This document shows positions 16,567 through 25,074 of a DNA stretch of 64,000 bases, piece by piece. The DNA comes from Candidatus Avelusimicrobium caledoniensis (lineage in GTDB: Bacteria; Elusimicrobiota; Elusimicrobia; Elusimicrobiales; Elusimicrobiaceae): assembly GCA_900315795.1 (NCBI GenBank), contig ONAM01000014.1, positions 62,001 through 126,000 of the forward strand, given 5' to 3'. Within the stretch, counting starts at the first letter, position 1, and each line of letters opens with the position of its first letter. Under the pieces are notes generated by a model, which did no database searches, was not told where the DNA came from, and saw only the letters and a list, made by a program, of their open reading frames with translations. Made by a program: the position numbers and the translations under genes.

Positions 16567-18552
16567 TTATTTTAATTTCATCTGCCGCAGTTCAAACAAG
16601 CGGTCGCGCAACTCGGCGGCCAGTTCAAAGTTAAGCGCATCGGCCGCCTCGCGCATTTGTTGTTCCAAATCTTTCTCCACCATTTTAATATTTTTTGCCG
16701 TCGGCACGGGGAGCGAATCGGTCAAAATGCCAAACGCACTTGTTTTGGCTTGCTGTTCAAATTCTTTGAGTTCCACTTCCGCTTTTTGTATAGTTTTAGG
16801 CGTAATGTGATGTTCTTTATTATACGCTTCTTGCAGTTTGCGGCGGCGGTTCATTTCGTTTAAAGCGTATTTGATAGAATCGGTTTTCCGGTCGGCATAT
16901 AAAATTACTTCGCCGCCCGCGTTACGCGCCGCACGGCCCGATATTTGAATAAGCGTAGTAGTGTTACGCAAAAACCCCTCGTTATCCGCGCCTAAAATCG
17001 CCACCAAACCCACTTGCGGAATATCAATTCCTTCGCGCAATAGGTTAATGCCCACAAGCACGTCAAATTTTCCTTGCCGAAAATCTTTTAAAATTTCCAC
17101 GCGGTCTAACGCTTCAATATCCGAGTGCAAATAACGCGTTTTAATGTTGTGTTCCGTAAAATACGTACTTAAATCTTCCGCCGTTTTTTTGGTTAGTGCA
17201 AGCACAAGCGTGCGTTCGTTTTTAGCGGCGTGTTCTTTGATTTTTTCCACCAAATGGTCAATTTGTCCGGCGGTGGGGTGCACTTCTACTTTCGGGTCCA
17301 CCAGTCCCGTCGGACGGATGACTTGCTCTACAATGTTATTTCCGCATACGGTTAATTCATACGGGCCGGGCGTGGCGGACACAAACACCGTGGACGGCAT
17401 TAAACTTTCAAACTCTTCAAATTTAAGCGGGCGGTTATCTAATGCAGACGGCAGACGGAACCCAAAATCAATAAGCATTTGCTTGCGCGCGCGGTCGCCG
17501 TTGAACATCCCGCGCACTTGCGGCAACGCCACGTGTGATTCGTCCACCATTAACAAAAAATCATCATACCGTTTAAAATAATCTATCAGCGTAGAGGGCC
17601 GCTCGCCGGGTTGGCGTCCGTCCATATAACGTGAATAATTTTCTATACCGCTGCAAAAACCGGCCTGTTGTAACATTTCCAAATCATATTCCGTGCGTTG
17701 TTTAAGGCGGTAGGCCTCCATTTCTTTGCCTTGTGCCAAAAGCTCCGCGTGGCGCACTTGCAAATCGGCGCGGATCTGTTCAATGGCGTTTTGGGTATCT
17801 TCGTCCGTCGCCACGAAATGTTTGGCAGGATAGATCCACGCTTCTTTTAGCTCGGCTAGCACATTACCCGTAATAGGGTGAATTTCGTAGATATGTGCAA
17901 TCGTGCGTCCGGCAATTTCTATGCGAATCGCGTTTTGGCTGTACGGCGTCATCACGTCTATATTCGGGCCGCGCGTGCGGAACTGGCCGGAAGCAAATTC
18001 CATTTCGTCGCGGTGGTATTGAATTTTGATGAGGTGGCCGGAAAGTTGCGCACGCGTCATTTCCATTCCTTGTTTGACGTAAATGCGCATCTCGCGGAAA
18101 CTGTCCGGTGAGCCGATATTATAAATGCACGACACCGACGCTACGACGATAACATCGTTGCGCGAGGTTAAAGAAGTGGTCGCTTTCAAACGCAATTTAT
18201 CAATATGCTCATTGACGGCAGAATCTTTTTCAATATAGGTATCCGTCTGCGGGATGTACGCTTCGGGCTGGTAATAATCGTAATAGGAAATAAAATATTC
18301 TACGGCATTTTCGGGAAAGAATTGCTTAAACTCGGCGTAGAGCTGGGCGGCTAACACTTTGTTGGGCGACAAAATCAGCGTGGGTTTATTTAAACGCGCG
18401 ATGACGTTTGCCATCGTAAATGTTTTGCCCGATCCGGTAACGCCTAATAAAGTTTGGCGTTTTTTACCGTCTAGTACGCCTTGGGTAAGCGCGTCAATGG
18501 CTTTGGGCTGGTCGCCCGCCGGTTTAAAGTTAGAAACGAGTTTAAACGTCAT
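16567..18552 (-). CDS. uvrB: Excinuclease ABC subunit B
   Basis: 661 aa from the ATG at 18552; an in-frame TTG 15 nt upstream is less likely. DNA damage recognition and strand-opening helicase-like subunit of nucleotide excision repair. Shows GDQPKAIDAL, Walker A GVTGSGKTFTMANVI, the beta-hairpin region YYDYYQPEAYIPQTDTYIEK, DESHVALPQ, SATPGPYE, the C-terminal helicase motifs (LLREGIDIPQVGLVAILGAD, QISGRAARN) and a UVR coiled coil at the end. TACAAT ends 6 nt before the ATG with no ribosome site, so the mRNA is probably leaderless. Followed by birA. Confidence 0.96.
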   Translation of the reverse strand: MTFKLVSNFKPAGDQPKAIDALTQGVLDGKKRQTLLGVTGSGKTFTMANVIARLNKPTLILSPNKVLAAQLYAEFKQFFPENAVEYFISYYDYYQPEAYIPQTDTYIEKDSAVNEHIDKLRLKATTSLTSRNDVIVVASVSCIYNIGSPDSFREMRIYVKQGMEMTRAQLSGHLIKIQYHRDEMEFASGQFRTRGPNIDVMTPYSQNAIRIEIAGRTIAHIYEIHPITGNVLAELKEAWIYPAKHFVATDEDTQNAIEQIRADLQVRHAELLAQGKEMEAYRLKQRTEYDLEMLQQAGFCSGIENYSRYMDGRQPGERPSTLIDYFKRYDDFLLMVDESHVALPQVRGMFNGDRARKQMLIDFGFRLPSALDNRPLKFEEFESLMPSTVFVSATPGPYELTVCGNNIVEQVIRPTGLVDPKVEVHPTAGQIDHLVEKIKEHAAKNERTLVLALTKKTAEDLSTYFTEHNIKTRYLHSDIEALDRVEILKDFRQGKFDVLVGINLLREGIDIPQVGLVAILGADNEGFLRNTTTLIQISGRAARNAGGEVILYADRKTDSIKYALNEMNRRRKLQEAYNKEHHITPKTIQKAEVELKEFEQQAKTSAFGILTDSLPVPTAKNIKMVEKDLEQQMREAADALNFELAAELRDRLFELRQMKLK

Positions 18553-18657
18553 ATTTATATTGTACAAAGAAAATATACCGGACAGAAAAATGCTTTCCTT
18601 ACTGCCTTTTGCTCCTTTAAACTCTGTCCCAAATTTACCGGCCCACCCAAACAGCTA

Positions 18658-18686
18658 TTGACAGATCAAAAAAAAAAAACGATAAT
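18658..18686 (+). promoter_or_regulatory. P5 pilin promoter, A-tract class
   Basis: TTGACA (18658-18663), GATC, A12 (18668-18679), C, GATAAT (18681-18686). The only copy with 12 A, giving a 17-bp spacer. Confidence 0.8.
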
Positions 18687-18717
18687 AAAGGGACGGTAAA
18701 AATATAAGGAGATTTTT

Positions 18718-19413
18718 ATGCAAACAAATAAAAATGTAGGTCAGGCTACGCCTGACAACGCCTCGCAAGAGGCATATGGCCTTATTGAACGTCAGGTTTC
18801 ACCTGACCTACAAACAATAGCTTTGTTTCCCTCGCCCCTTGCGGGAGAGGGTGGCTGGAAGCCGGGTGAGGGGTATATAAGGAGAAACCGTCAGGCAGAG
18901 CCTGACCTACATTTAATGTACCCGCGCAAAGGTTTCACGCTTATTGAATTATTAGTCGTCGTGTTAATTATCGGCATTTTGGCGGCGGTGGCTCTGCCGC
19001 AGTATCAAAAAGCGGTGGATATGTCCCGTTTTAGCAAATTACTTTCCATGGCACGCCAAGCCGCCAACGCACAGGAAACGTACTATTTAGCCAACAATAC
19101 GTATGCCACCGATTGGGACGAATTATCCATTGATTTTCAAGGAACACTTAACGGCGCAAAAAATATTATCTCGTTTCCAAAAGGCGGTTGGATCTATTTA
19201 TATAACGAAGGTATAGATGCGCGCGACAGCGATTTGCCGGATCTGGTACTTTACATATATCATGTACACCATCCAAATCAAACTTTTGCGGGAAAAACCA
19301 TTTGCGTAGCCAAAAAAACAAACGAACGGGCAAATCGCGTATGCCAACAAGCCAAAAAGAATAAAACACGTGATACAGGCAACGACACACATGATTATTA
19401 TTTCCTTAATTAA
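18718..19413 (+). CDS. P5: type IV pilin-like protein with a 72-residue leader full of repeats
   Basis: 231 aa. ATAAGGAG ribosome site before the ATG. The leader holds three translated repeat elements before [18 protein letters not shown]. An internal ATG six residues before the cleavage site (MYPRKG) would recreate the usual 6-residue leader but lacks an adjacent ribosome site. Mature part: ETYYLANNTYATDWDELSIDF, then a distinctive C-terminal domain with KTICVAKKTNERANRVCQQ. Gly at -1, unlike the Ala in most copies. Lies convergent to marC with a shared terminator. Confidence 0.86.
   Translation: MQTNKNVGQATPDNASQEAYGLIERQVSPDLQTIALFPSPLAGEGGWKPGEGYIRRNRQAEPDLHLMYPRKGFTLIELLVVVLIIGILAAVALPQYQKAVDMSRFSKLLSMARQAANAQETYYLANNTYATDWDELSIDFQGTLNGAKNIISFPKGGWIYLYNEGIDARDSDLPDLVLYIYHVHHPNQTFAGKTICVAKKTNERANRVCQQAKKNKTRDTGNDTHDYYFLN
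18736..18811. repeat. GTAGGTCAGG...CCTGACCTAC palindrome in the P5 leader
   Basis: Terminal inverted repeats GTAGGTCAGG (18736-18745) and CCTGACCTAC (18802-18811), with inner CAGGCTACGCCTG and CAGGTTTCACCTG hairpins. A second, half-size copy ends at 18910. Same family as the element in P10. Confidence 0.85.
18829..18873. repeat. CCCTCGCCCC...GGTGAGGGG element in the P5 leader
   Basis: A second palindromic family, with CCCTCGCCCC at the left and GGGTGAGGGG at the right and an internal GCGGGAGAGGGTGGCTGG core. It is translated in frame as PSPLAGEGGWKPGEG. Confidence 0.75.
18888..18910. repeat. Half copy of the GTAGGTCAGG palindrome
   Basis: CCGTCAGGCAGAGCCTGACC followed by TAC: a short hairpin ending in the CCTGACCTAC terminus, still inside the P5 leader. 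Confidence 0.75.
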
Positions 19414-19420
19414 ACCCCAA

Positions 19421-19455
19421 AAAAAGAGCGGCCCCCAAAAAGGCCGCCCTTTTAC
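19421..19455. terminator. Bidirectional terminator between P5 and marC
   Basis: Stem GCGGCC/GGCCGC with A-rich left and T-rich right flanks, serving the convergent genes. Confidence 0.75.
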
Positions 19456-19469
19456 TTTCTATAAATAGG

Positions 19470-20153
19470 TTAGTGTGTTACGCCCGTATGGATAAATGCG
19501 TTATCCATAATACCGGGCACAAGTTGTGCGATACCGTCAATCATAAATTGCATGGCAATCGCGCACAAAATCATACCCATAAAGCGGATGACTATTTGCG
19601 TGCCGTTGCGTCCGATTTTGGCAAACAAATAGGGCGAGCCGACTAGCACCAACGCCACAATACACGAGCCCAAGAAAAGCATTAAAATCATCATAATAGA
19701 CGTCAAAAGCGACTCGCTTTTTTCCGCATACAAGATAACGGTTGTGATACTGCCCGGGCCGATAAAAAGCGGCATCGCTACCGGCACTAAAATATGACTC
19801 AAGCTGTTACGCGCTTGGTCAAACGTATTGCCGGCGGGCGCATTGGTTTCAATACCGTGTTGTTCAAATTTACTTTTCCCTTGCAACATGCGCAGCCCGA
19901 TAAGCAAAATCATAATAGACCCGGCAAGCCGGAAGGCCGGCAACGTGATACCGAACATCGTTAAAATGCGGTTACCGAACAAGAAGAAAATGAGCAGTAA
20001 AATAAAAATGGAGACAGACATTAGAAGTGCCACCATACGTTGCACGCGGGGCGTTTCGTTCTCTACATATTCCAAAAAGATAGGCATATTACCTATCGGG
20101 TTTAAAATAGCCAAAATACCGATAAACGCGTTAAACAGTAAACTCCAGTCCAT
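19470..20153 (-). CDS. MarC family integral membrane protein
   Basis: 227 aa, about six hydrophobic segments. The N-terminal LFNAFIGILAILNPIGNMPIF and the later PLFIGPGSITTVILYA match the two inverted NPIG/GPG signature regions of the MarC/UPF0056 family. Members sit in the inner membrane; their transport substrate is not established and the early link to multiple antibiotic resistance was not upheld. AAGGAG lies about 14 nt before the ATG. Flanked on both sides by plus-strand pilin genes P5 and P6. Confidence 0.88.
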   Translation of the reverse strand: MDWSLLFNAFIGILAILNPIGNMPIFLEYVENETPRVQRMVALLMSVSIFILLLIFFLFGNRILTMFGITLPAFRLAGSIMILLIGLRMLQGKSKFEQHGIETNAPAGNTFDQARNSLSHILVPVAMPLFIGPGSITTVILYAEKSESLLTSIMMILMLFLGSCIVALVLVGSPYLFAKIGRNGTQIVIRFMGMILCAIAMQFMIDGIAQLVPGIMDNAFIHTGVTH

Positions 20154-20246
20154 AACGTTGTTTTATTCTCCTTGATTTGCGGCGCTTTACAGCCGTTGTT
20201 TAAAGACAATTATAGTATAACAAATTCGTATGAAACACAAAAAGAC

Positions 20247-20274
20247 TTGACAGATCAAAAAAAAAAACGAAAAT
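20247..20274 (+). promoter_or_regulatory. P6 pilin promoter, A-tract class with altered -10
   Basis: TTGACA (20247-20252), GATC, A11 (20257-20267), C, GAAAAT (20269-20274). The -10 differs from the GATAAT of its sisters and may be weaker. Confidence 0.7.
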
Positions 20275-20312
20275 AGAGAGTCAGACAAAAAAACAACAAA
20301 GGAGCAAACAAT

Positions 20313-20951
20313 ATGGAAAATATGAATAAAAACAAATGTCATTCCGTACTTGATACGGAATCTCACCGCGTTCTAAAACGACAGAAAGGTGAGATGCTGA
20401 ATCAAGTTCAGCATGACGTCTTTTTTTATAAAGGAGCATTTACCCTCATTGAACTTCTTGTCGTCGTTCTTATTATCGGCATATTGGCGGCTGTGGCGTT
20501 GCCGCAATACCAAAAAGCGGTGGAAAAATCACGTGTCAGCGAAGCTCTCCCTTTATTGAAATCCGTTTATCAAGCCACCCAGTCCTATTATCTGGCCAAC
20601 GGAACTTACCCCACTCAATTTAACGAGTTGTCCATAGAGGTTCCCTGGACAGGATCTGTCCAATGGCGTAACACAAGAATAACGGATACTCGTTCTAATC
20701 ATTTGTGGTCTATGCAAATTTATCAAGAAACAGGATTTGGCACATGGTTATACCTTGGTCGTATTAGCGGTAAATATGAAGGAACAGGTTTTGCAATAAG
20801 TATGGAAACCGGAGAGATGAAATGTGTAGAAAAAACTCACGAAGGCAAGGTATTTAACGGATCAAAAGGTGATTATTGTGTAAAAATTATGCGCACAGGC
20901 ACTTCATGCACTTCACTTAACAGCGGAAGATATTATCCCTTAAACAACTGA
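20313..20951 (+). CDS. P6: type IV pilin-like protein with palindrome-expanded leader
   Basis: 212 aa. AAAGGAGC ribosome site, ATG at 20313. The leader is 42 residues, most of it a translated palindromic element (CHSVLDTESH...MLNQVQHDV), followed by [19 protein letters not shown]. The mature domain is of the P3/P4/P13 group: VPWTGS, DTRSNHLWSMQIY, LGRISGKYEGTGFA and GDYCVKIM. Orphan, downstream of marC on the opposite strand. Confidence 0.88.
   Translation: MENMNKNKCHSVLDTESHRVLKRQKGEMLNQVQHDVFFYKGAFTLIELLVVVLIIGILAAVALPQYQKAVEKSRVSEALPLLKSVYQATQSYYLANGTYPTQFNELSIEVPWTGSVQWRNTRITDTRSNHLWSMQIYQETGFGTWLYLGRISGKYEGTGFAISMETGEMKCVEKTHEGKVFNGSKGDYCVKIMRTGTSCTSLNSGRYYPLNN
20338..20417. repeat. Palindromic element inserted in the P6 leader
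   Basis: GTCAT at the left and ATGAC at the right end; internal hairpins TCCGT-ACTTGAT-ACGGA and GCTGA-ATCAAGT-TCAGC; shoulders ATCTCACC/GGTGAGAT. Same architecture as in P3, with different but paired stems. Confidence 0.85.
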
Positions 20952-21012
20952 TTTCATTAATTGTATAAAAATAGAATTTTTAAACTGGGACAACTATTAA
21001 AAATTATTAACT

Positions 21013-21147
21013 CGCTCCGGGCTTCAAATCCTGCCGCGCACCCAGCAGTGGGTGCGCTTACTTTTACCAAAAATCCTGCCGCGCACCCAGCAGTGGGTGC
21101 GCTTACTTTTACCAATTTAAAAGCACCCTCCCGGGTGCTTTAAAATT
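21013..21147 (-). repeat. tRNA-Val satellite, partial second unit
   Basis: Read on the minus strand: terminator hairpin AAAGCACCC/GGGTGCTTT, then two tandem copies of the hairpin module GCGCACCCA-CTGC-TGGGTGCGC followed by GGCAGGATTT, and the beginning of the structured domain (GAAGCCCGGAGCG). The array breaks off here. Confidence 0.75.
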
Positions 21148-21347
21148 GGGCAGTACAAAATCGCTTTCTTGCCCTGCGTAAATTTCCTGACGGAAATTTC
21201 GCCCGGGCCCGCCCTCGCGGTTTTTGCCTTTCGCGCTCCGCACTCAAACAAAAACATCGCTCCGGGCTTCAAATCCTGCCGCGCACCCAGCAGTGGGTGC
21301 GCTTACTTTTACCAAATTAAAAGCACCCTAAACGGGTGCTTTAAATT
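21148..21347 (-). repeat. tRNA-Val satellite, first complete unit (about 201 bp)
   Basis: On the minus strand: terminator hairpin AAAGCACCC-GTTTA-GGGTGCTTT; hairpin GCGCACCCA-CTGC-TGGGTGCGC followed by GGCAGGATTTGAA (reverse complement of a T-arm, TTCAAATCCTGCC); a structured domain with GCCCGG/CCGGGC, GTTTTTG/CAAAAAC, TTTGAG...CGAAAGGC and the hairpin AAATTTCC-GTCA-GGAAATTT; then a second copy of the acceptor 3' strand ACTGCCC (21154-21148). Closely similar to the unit after tRNA-Asp. Confidence 0.8.
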
Positions 21348-21395
21348 TGGGCAGTCGCGTGTGAGGCGGACGCGCTACCGCTGCGCCAACTGCCC
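21348..21395 (-). pseudogene. Truncated tRNA-Val(CAC) lacking variable loop and T-arm
   Basis: Minus strand: acceptor GGGCAGT, TG, D-arm GCGC-AGCGGTA-GCGC, G, anticodon arm TCCGC-CTCACAC-GCG (anticodon CAC), then directly ACTGCCC-A, the acceptor 3' strand. The 3' side of the anticodon stem is cut after GCG and the variable loop and T-arm are absent, so the molecule is about 48 nt. A good TATAAT lies on the minus strand at 21417-21412 and a terminator follows, so it may be transcribed, but a bacterial tRNA without a T-arm should not function in translation. Confidence 0.7.
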
Positions 21396-21422
21396 GAAAA
21401 CTATATACCTATTATATCATAT

Positions 21423-22322
21423 TTACAAATTCTTCTTGTAAAAATCGGCCAAGCGTTGCTTATATTCAAACCCGCCCACGACGGCACATTTATTGTGTTT
21501 CGCTCCGGGCACAAGCCACAATTCTTTGGGCTCGCCCGCACATTTATATAAAAGTTTCGCCTGCACCGCCGGCACTAAATTATCATATCTTCCGTGAATT
21601 AAAAATACCGGCCGCGGCGCAATTTTAGGAATATTATATTTGGGGCTGTACCGCTCCGGGTTGGCTTTTAATTGGCGGCGGATATAATGCAAGATAATCG
21701 GCATTAACGGGAAATACGGCACCCGACGGTGCACCCACGCCCAGCGCGACACGACCCGCCTAAACGAATAATACGACGCTTCCGCCACCACACATGCGAT
21801 ATCGGGGTTGTGCGCGGCCTCGCAAATCGCCACCATACCGCCCATGGATAACCCGTATAAACCAACACGCGCACTGGCTTGCGGATAGGTTTGCTTTAAA
21901 AAATTGACCGCCGCGGCGGCGTCTTTAATTTCCAAATAACCGATAGAGCTTGTCTTGCCGCCGCTTTCGCCTAACGCACGGAAATCAAAATAGAACAAGT
22001 TAAAACCTACGTCGTGCAAGAAGTACGTATTTTTCAAAATATCGGCGCGGTTCATCCCCCAACCGTGCATCAAAATAATCGTTTTATCAGACGGCTCTTT
22101 GGACGGAATAAACCAACCTTTCAGTTCCACACCGTCTTGCGCTTTGAAAGATACATTATCGTACGGCAAGCCAAATTGGTCAGGCCACGCATCTAACGGT
22201 TTACGTTTAGATACCGGATGCAACACTTTCTTGGCCGTGTACTTACACAAAATAACCGTGAGAAGCGACACAAGCCCCACGGCAGCCAAACTTAAAAGTA
22301 CCGCCGATAAAACGGAGTTCAT
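21423..22322 (-). CDS. Alpha/beta hydrolase, membrane-anchored
   Basis: 299 aa from the ATG at 22322, which overlaps the nnrD stop (ATGA) and opens an N-terminal transmembrane segment (about 3-24); longer readings run through nnrD. Motifs: oxyanion region IILMHGWGMNRADIL, nucleophile elbow GLYGLSMGGMVAI (Ser in GxSxGG), acid in IHGRYDNLVP and catalytic His near PGAKHNK. Fits the serine hydrolase families of the dienelactone hydrolase/BAAT type; the substrate is unknown. Last gene of the long hpt-to-hydrolase operon. Confidence 0.82.
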   Translation of the reverse strand: MNSVLSAVLLSLAAVGLVSLLTVILCKYTAKKVLHPVSKRKPLDAWPDQFGLPYDNVSFKAQDGVELKGWFIPSKEPSDKTIILMHGWGMNRADILKNTYFLHDVGFNLFYFDFRALGESGGKTSSIGYLEIKDAAAAVNFLKQTYPQASARVGLYGLSMGGMVAICEAAHNPDIACVVAEASYYSFRRVVSRWAWVHRRVPYFPLMPIILHYIRRQLKANPERYSPKYNIPKIAPRPVFLIHGRYDNLVPAVQAKLLYKCAGEPKELWLVPGAKHNKCAVVGGFEYKQRLADFYKKNL

Positions 22323-23218
22323 TTTTTCTCCTGCAACAGTTCGCGCAAAGCCACGGGAATATAATTGGATATATCCGATGATAAAACCCCGTAATCGGAA
22401 AGTTTTTCTGCAGCCAAATCGCCGGCCAACCCGTGTACATAAACCGCACACGTAGCGGCGTGTAACGCATTTTCAAGCGTTAACCCTTGCACGGTATATT
22501 GTGCCCACAAGCCGGCAATCACACCACACAGCACGTCGCCCGAGCCCCCCTTGGCAAGAGCCGGGCCACCCGTCGGGTTTTGCCACGAGTTGAGTTTTCC
22601 TTCATCGGAAACGGCCACAATCGTGCCCGGACCTTTGAGCACACACACGGCTCCCGTTTGGTCGGCCAGTTGTGCGGCTTGCAAAATGCGAAAAGACTCA
22701 TCCACCACTACCGCCGTATTAAGCAAGCGTGCAATTTCAGCCGCATGCGGGGTGATAATAGAAGGTTGTTTAAAGCGAAAAGACGGCAACTTGGCAAGCG
22801 CATTTAAAGCATCGGCATCTACTACTAGCGGCAGTGGCAGTTCTTGCAATAACTGCGGCAAGAGCGGGCTATTCTGCATTCCCATACCCACAACCGCCAA
22901 TGTCGGGCGGCGTTTTTCAATAAAATCAGTTAATACCGGCCATGCTTCTTGTGCTATTTCGCCGTGTTCGTTTTCGGGTAGCGGCACGGTAATTACTTCG
23001 GGCACCGCCGCGGCAAAAGCGGAATGCATACTTGCCGGCAACGCCCAATACACCAGCCCCGCTCCGGCGCGCAAAGCACTTTTGGCACAGAGCAAACCGG
23101 CGCCGCACATTTCGCGCGATCCGGCTACCACAAGCACGCGCCCGAACATGCCTTTGTGCGCATTGGCGGGACGCGGCGGCAATAAAGAAATAACTTCCTG
23201 ACGAGTGATTTGATCCAT
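22319..23218 (-). CDS. nnrD: NAD(P)H-hydrate dehydratase (ADP- or ATP-dependent)
   Basis: 299 aa, ribokinase-like fold of the YjeF C-terminal family. It repairs hydrated NADH/NADPH using ADP (bacterial type). Visible: GMFGRVLVVAGSREMCGAGLL, DADALNALAK, ITPHAAEIARLL and the nucleotide loop LAKGGSGDVLCGVIAGLWAQ. The N-terminal epimerase half (NnrE) found fused in many bacteria is absent and not seen in the window. GGAG ribosome site. Follows glmS by 5 bp. Confidence 0.9.
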   Translation of the reverse strand: MDQITRQEVISLLPPRPANAHKGMFGRVLVVAGSREMCGAGLLCAKSALRAGAGLVYWALPASMHSAFAAAVPEVITVPLPENEHGEIAQEAWPVLTDFIEKRRPTLAVVGMGMQNSPLLPQLLQELPLPLVVDADALNALAKLPSFRFKQPSIITPHAAEIARLLNTAVVVDESFRILQAAQLADQTGAVCVLKGPGTIVAVSDEGKLNSWQNPTGGPALAKGGSGDVLCGVIAGLWAQYTVQGLTLENALHAATCAVYVHGLAGDLAAEKLSDYGVLSSDISNYIPVALRELLQEKK

Positions 23219-23223
23219 ATTAT

Positions 23224-25065
23224 TTACTCCACAGTTACGCTTTTAGCTAAATTACGCGGTTGGTCAATATCGCAACCGAGCCGCTTGGCAATCCAATACG
23301 CCAAGAACTGCAACGGCACCACGTTAAGCACCGGTTGCAAATATTCGCTCACGTGCGGCACGACTATTACTTTATCCGCCACCTTTTTGGCGGCCGTCTC
23401 GGTGCCGGACGTAGTAATGGCTACCACAAACGCACCGCGGGCACGGCACTCTTGGCACGCAGAAAGCATTTTTTCAAATAAACCGTCCTGCGGCATGAGC
23501 ACAAAAACAGGCGTTCCTTTGTCAATTACGGAAATCGGACCGTGTTTAATTTCCCCCGCGGCAAATCCTTCGGCACTGCGGTAAGACACTTCTTTAAGTT
23601 TAAGGGCTCCTTCCAACGCAATCGGAAAATTGACGTGGCGGCCCAAGAAAATAAACCGCTCTGCTTTGTAAATTTTGCGTGTTAAATGACGTACGGGATA
23701 TTCCATTTTTACCGCTTCGCCCATGGCTTTAGACAAGCGCATTAACTCACGGTATAATTTATCAAATGCCGTTTTGCTTAGATTACCGTTGTGAAGCCCC
23801 AACGAAACAGCCAACGCAAATAACGAAGTAATCTGACTCGTAAACGCTTTGGTGGACGCCACGCTGATTTCCGGTCCGCAATGAGTAAAAAATGTACTGT
23901 CGCACAAGCGGGTAAGCGTTGAGCCGAGCACATTGCAAATCGCTAACGTGCGAAACCCGAGTTCTTGCGCTTTCTTTACGGCGCCGATGGTATCAGCCGT
24001 CTCACCCGATTGGCTGATAGCAATTGCTAACGTTTTGGCTTTATGCGGTACGGAACGATATTTATATTCACTGGCCAAATCTACGCTCACGGGTATCCCG
24101 GCAAATTGTTCAATGTAATATTTGCCCACCAACCCCGCGTGATACGCCGTTCCGCACGCAATAATATGTACATTTTGAAGCCCGCGCAAGGCAGCCGTAT
24201 CTAATCCTAAAATTTTGCCAAAGTCCGCACGCGCGGTGCGCAGGGTATCTTCTATGGCTTGGGGCTGGTCGTAAATTTCTTTTAACATAAAGTGGGCGTA
24301 ACCGCCTTTCTCGGCGGTTTTGCGGTCCCACGAAATTTTAACGGTTTTGATTTTTTTTACGCTACCCGTTTTATCCAGCACCGTTACTTTGCCCGGACGC
24401 AATAAGGCAATTTCGCCTTCATCTAAAAATAATACTTTGTTCGTATGTTGCAAAAAAGCAGGTACGTCAGAAGCCAAAAAACTCTCGTCTTTATTGATCC
24501 CCACCACGAGCGGGCTTTGGTTTTTCACGCCGATGAGCAGCTGTGGCGCACGCGCCCACATCACACCGTATGCAAACGCCCCGGCAATTTCTTTATTGGT
24601 TTTTTGAACGGCTTTTAACAGGCGGTCTTCTTCCGCACCGGAGCGGATATGTTTGAGATTTTCTTCAATTAAGTGGGCAATTACTTCGGTATCGGTTTCG
24701 CTTTTAAATTTATGGCCCAGTGAAGTTAACTTGGCACGCAGGGTTAAATAGTTTTCAATAATACCGTTGTGAACAACTACAATTTCGCCGGAACAATCGG
24801 TATGCGGGTGGGAATTTTCTTCACTGGGTTTACCGTGGGTAGCCCAACGGGTGTGTCCGAGCCCGGTAGTGCCTTTGGGGCTTACTTGCAGCGCTGATTT
24901 TTCCAACTCAGCCACTTTGCCCACGGCACGCACGGTTACGATTTTACCGTCTTGCAAAATAGAAATACCGGCAGAATCATACCCGCGGTACTCTAATTTT
25001 TTAAGTCCGTCTATAATGTAAGGAACACTGTTCTTTTTCCCTACGTAACCGATAATTCCGCACAT
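23224..25065 (-). CDS. glmS: Glutamine--fructose-6-phosphate aminotransferase (isomerizing)
   Basis: 613 aa, full length. Makes glucosamine-6-phosphate from fructose-6-phosphate and glutamine, first step to UDP-GlcNAc. N-terminal MCGIIGYVG supplies the Cys nucleophile of the glutaminase half; RGYDSAGI and TRWATHG follow. The C-terminal half has two SIS domains with SQSGETADTIGAVKKA and STKAFTSQI, ending LAKSVTVE. Together with glmM two genes upstream it gives the amino-sugar route to peptidoglycan. I see no ribozyme-like element before it; only about 10 bp separate it from pdxJ. Confidence 0.96.
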   Translation of the reverse strand: MCGIIGYVGKKNSVPYIIDGLKKLEYRGYDSAGISILQDGKIVTVRAVGKVAELEKSALQVSPKGTTGLGHTRWATHGKPSEENSHPHTDCSGEIVVVHNGIIENYLTLRAKLTSLGHKFKSETDTEVIAHLIEENLKHIRSGAEEDRLLKAVQKTNKEIAGAFAYGVMWARAPQLLIGVKNQSPLVVGINKDESFLASDVPAFLQHTNKVLFLDEGEIALLRPGKVTVLDKTGSVKKIKTVKISWDRKTAEKGGYAHFMLKEIYDQPQAIEDTLRTARADFGKILGLDTAALRGLQNVHIIACGTAYHAGLVGKYYIEQFAGIPVSVDLASEYKYRSVPHKAKTLAIAISQSGETADTIGAVKKAQELGFRTLAICNVLGSTLTRLCDSTFFTHCGPEISVASTKAFTSQITSLFALAVSLGLHNGNLSKTAFDKLYRELMRLSKAMGEAVKMEYPVRHLTRKIYKAERFIFLGRHVNFPIALEGALKLKEVSYRSAEGFAAGEIKHGPISVIDKGTPVFVLMPQDGLFEKMLSACQECRARGAFVVAITTSGTETAAKKVADKVIVVPHVSEYLQPVLNVVPLQFLAYWIAKRLGCDIDQPRNLAKSVTVE

Positions 25066-25074
25066 AGGCGCCTC

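Noticed and set aside
21013-21347. CRISPR array
   Set aside because: Repeats are few, of unequal spacing, contain tRNA 3' ends and terminators, and there are no cas genes.
20961-21441. Short ORFs of 60-90 aa across 20961-21441
   Set aside because: They read through the tandem tRNA-Val repeats in the wrong strand; repeated peptides mirror the DNA repeat, and there are no ribosome sites.
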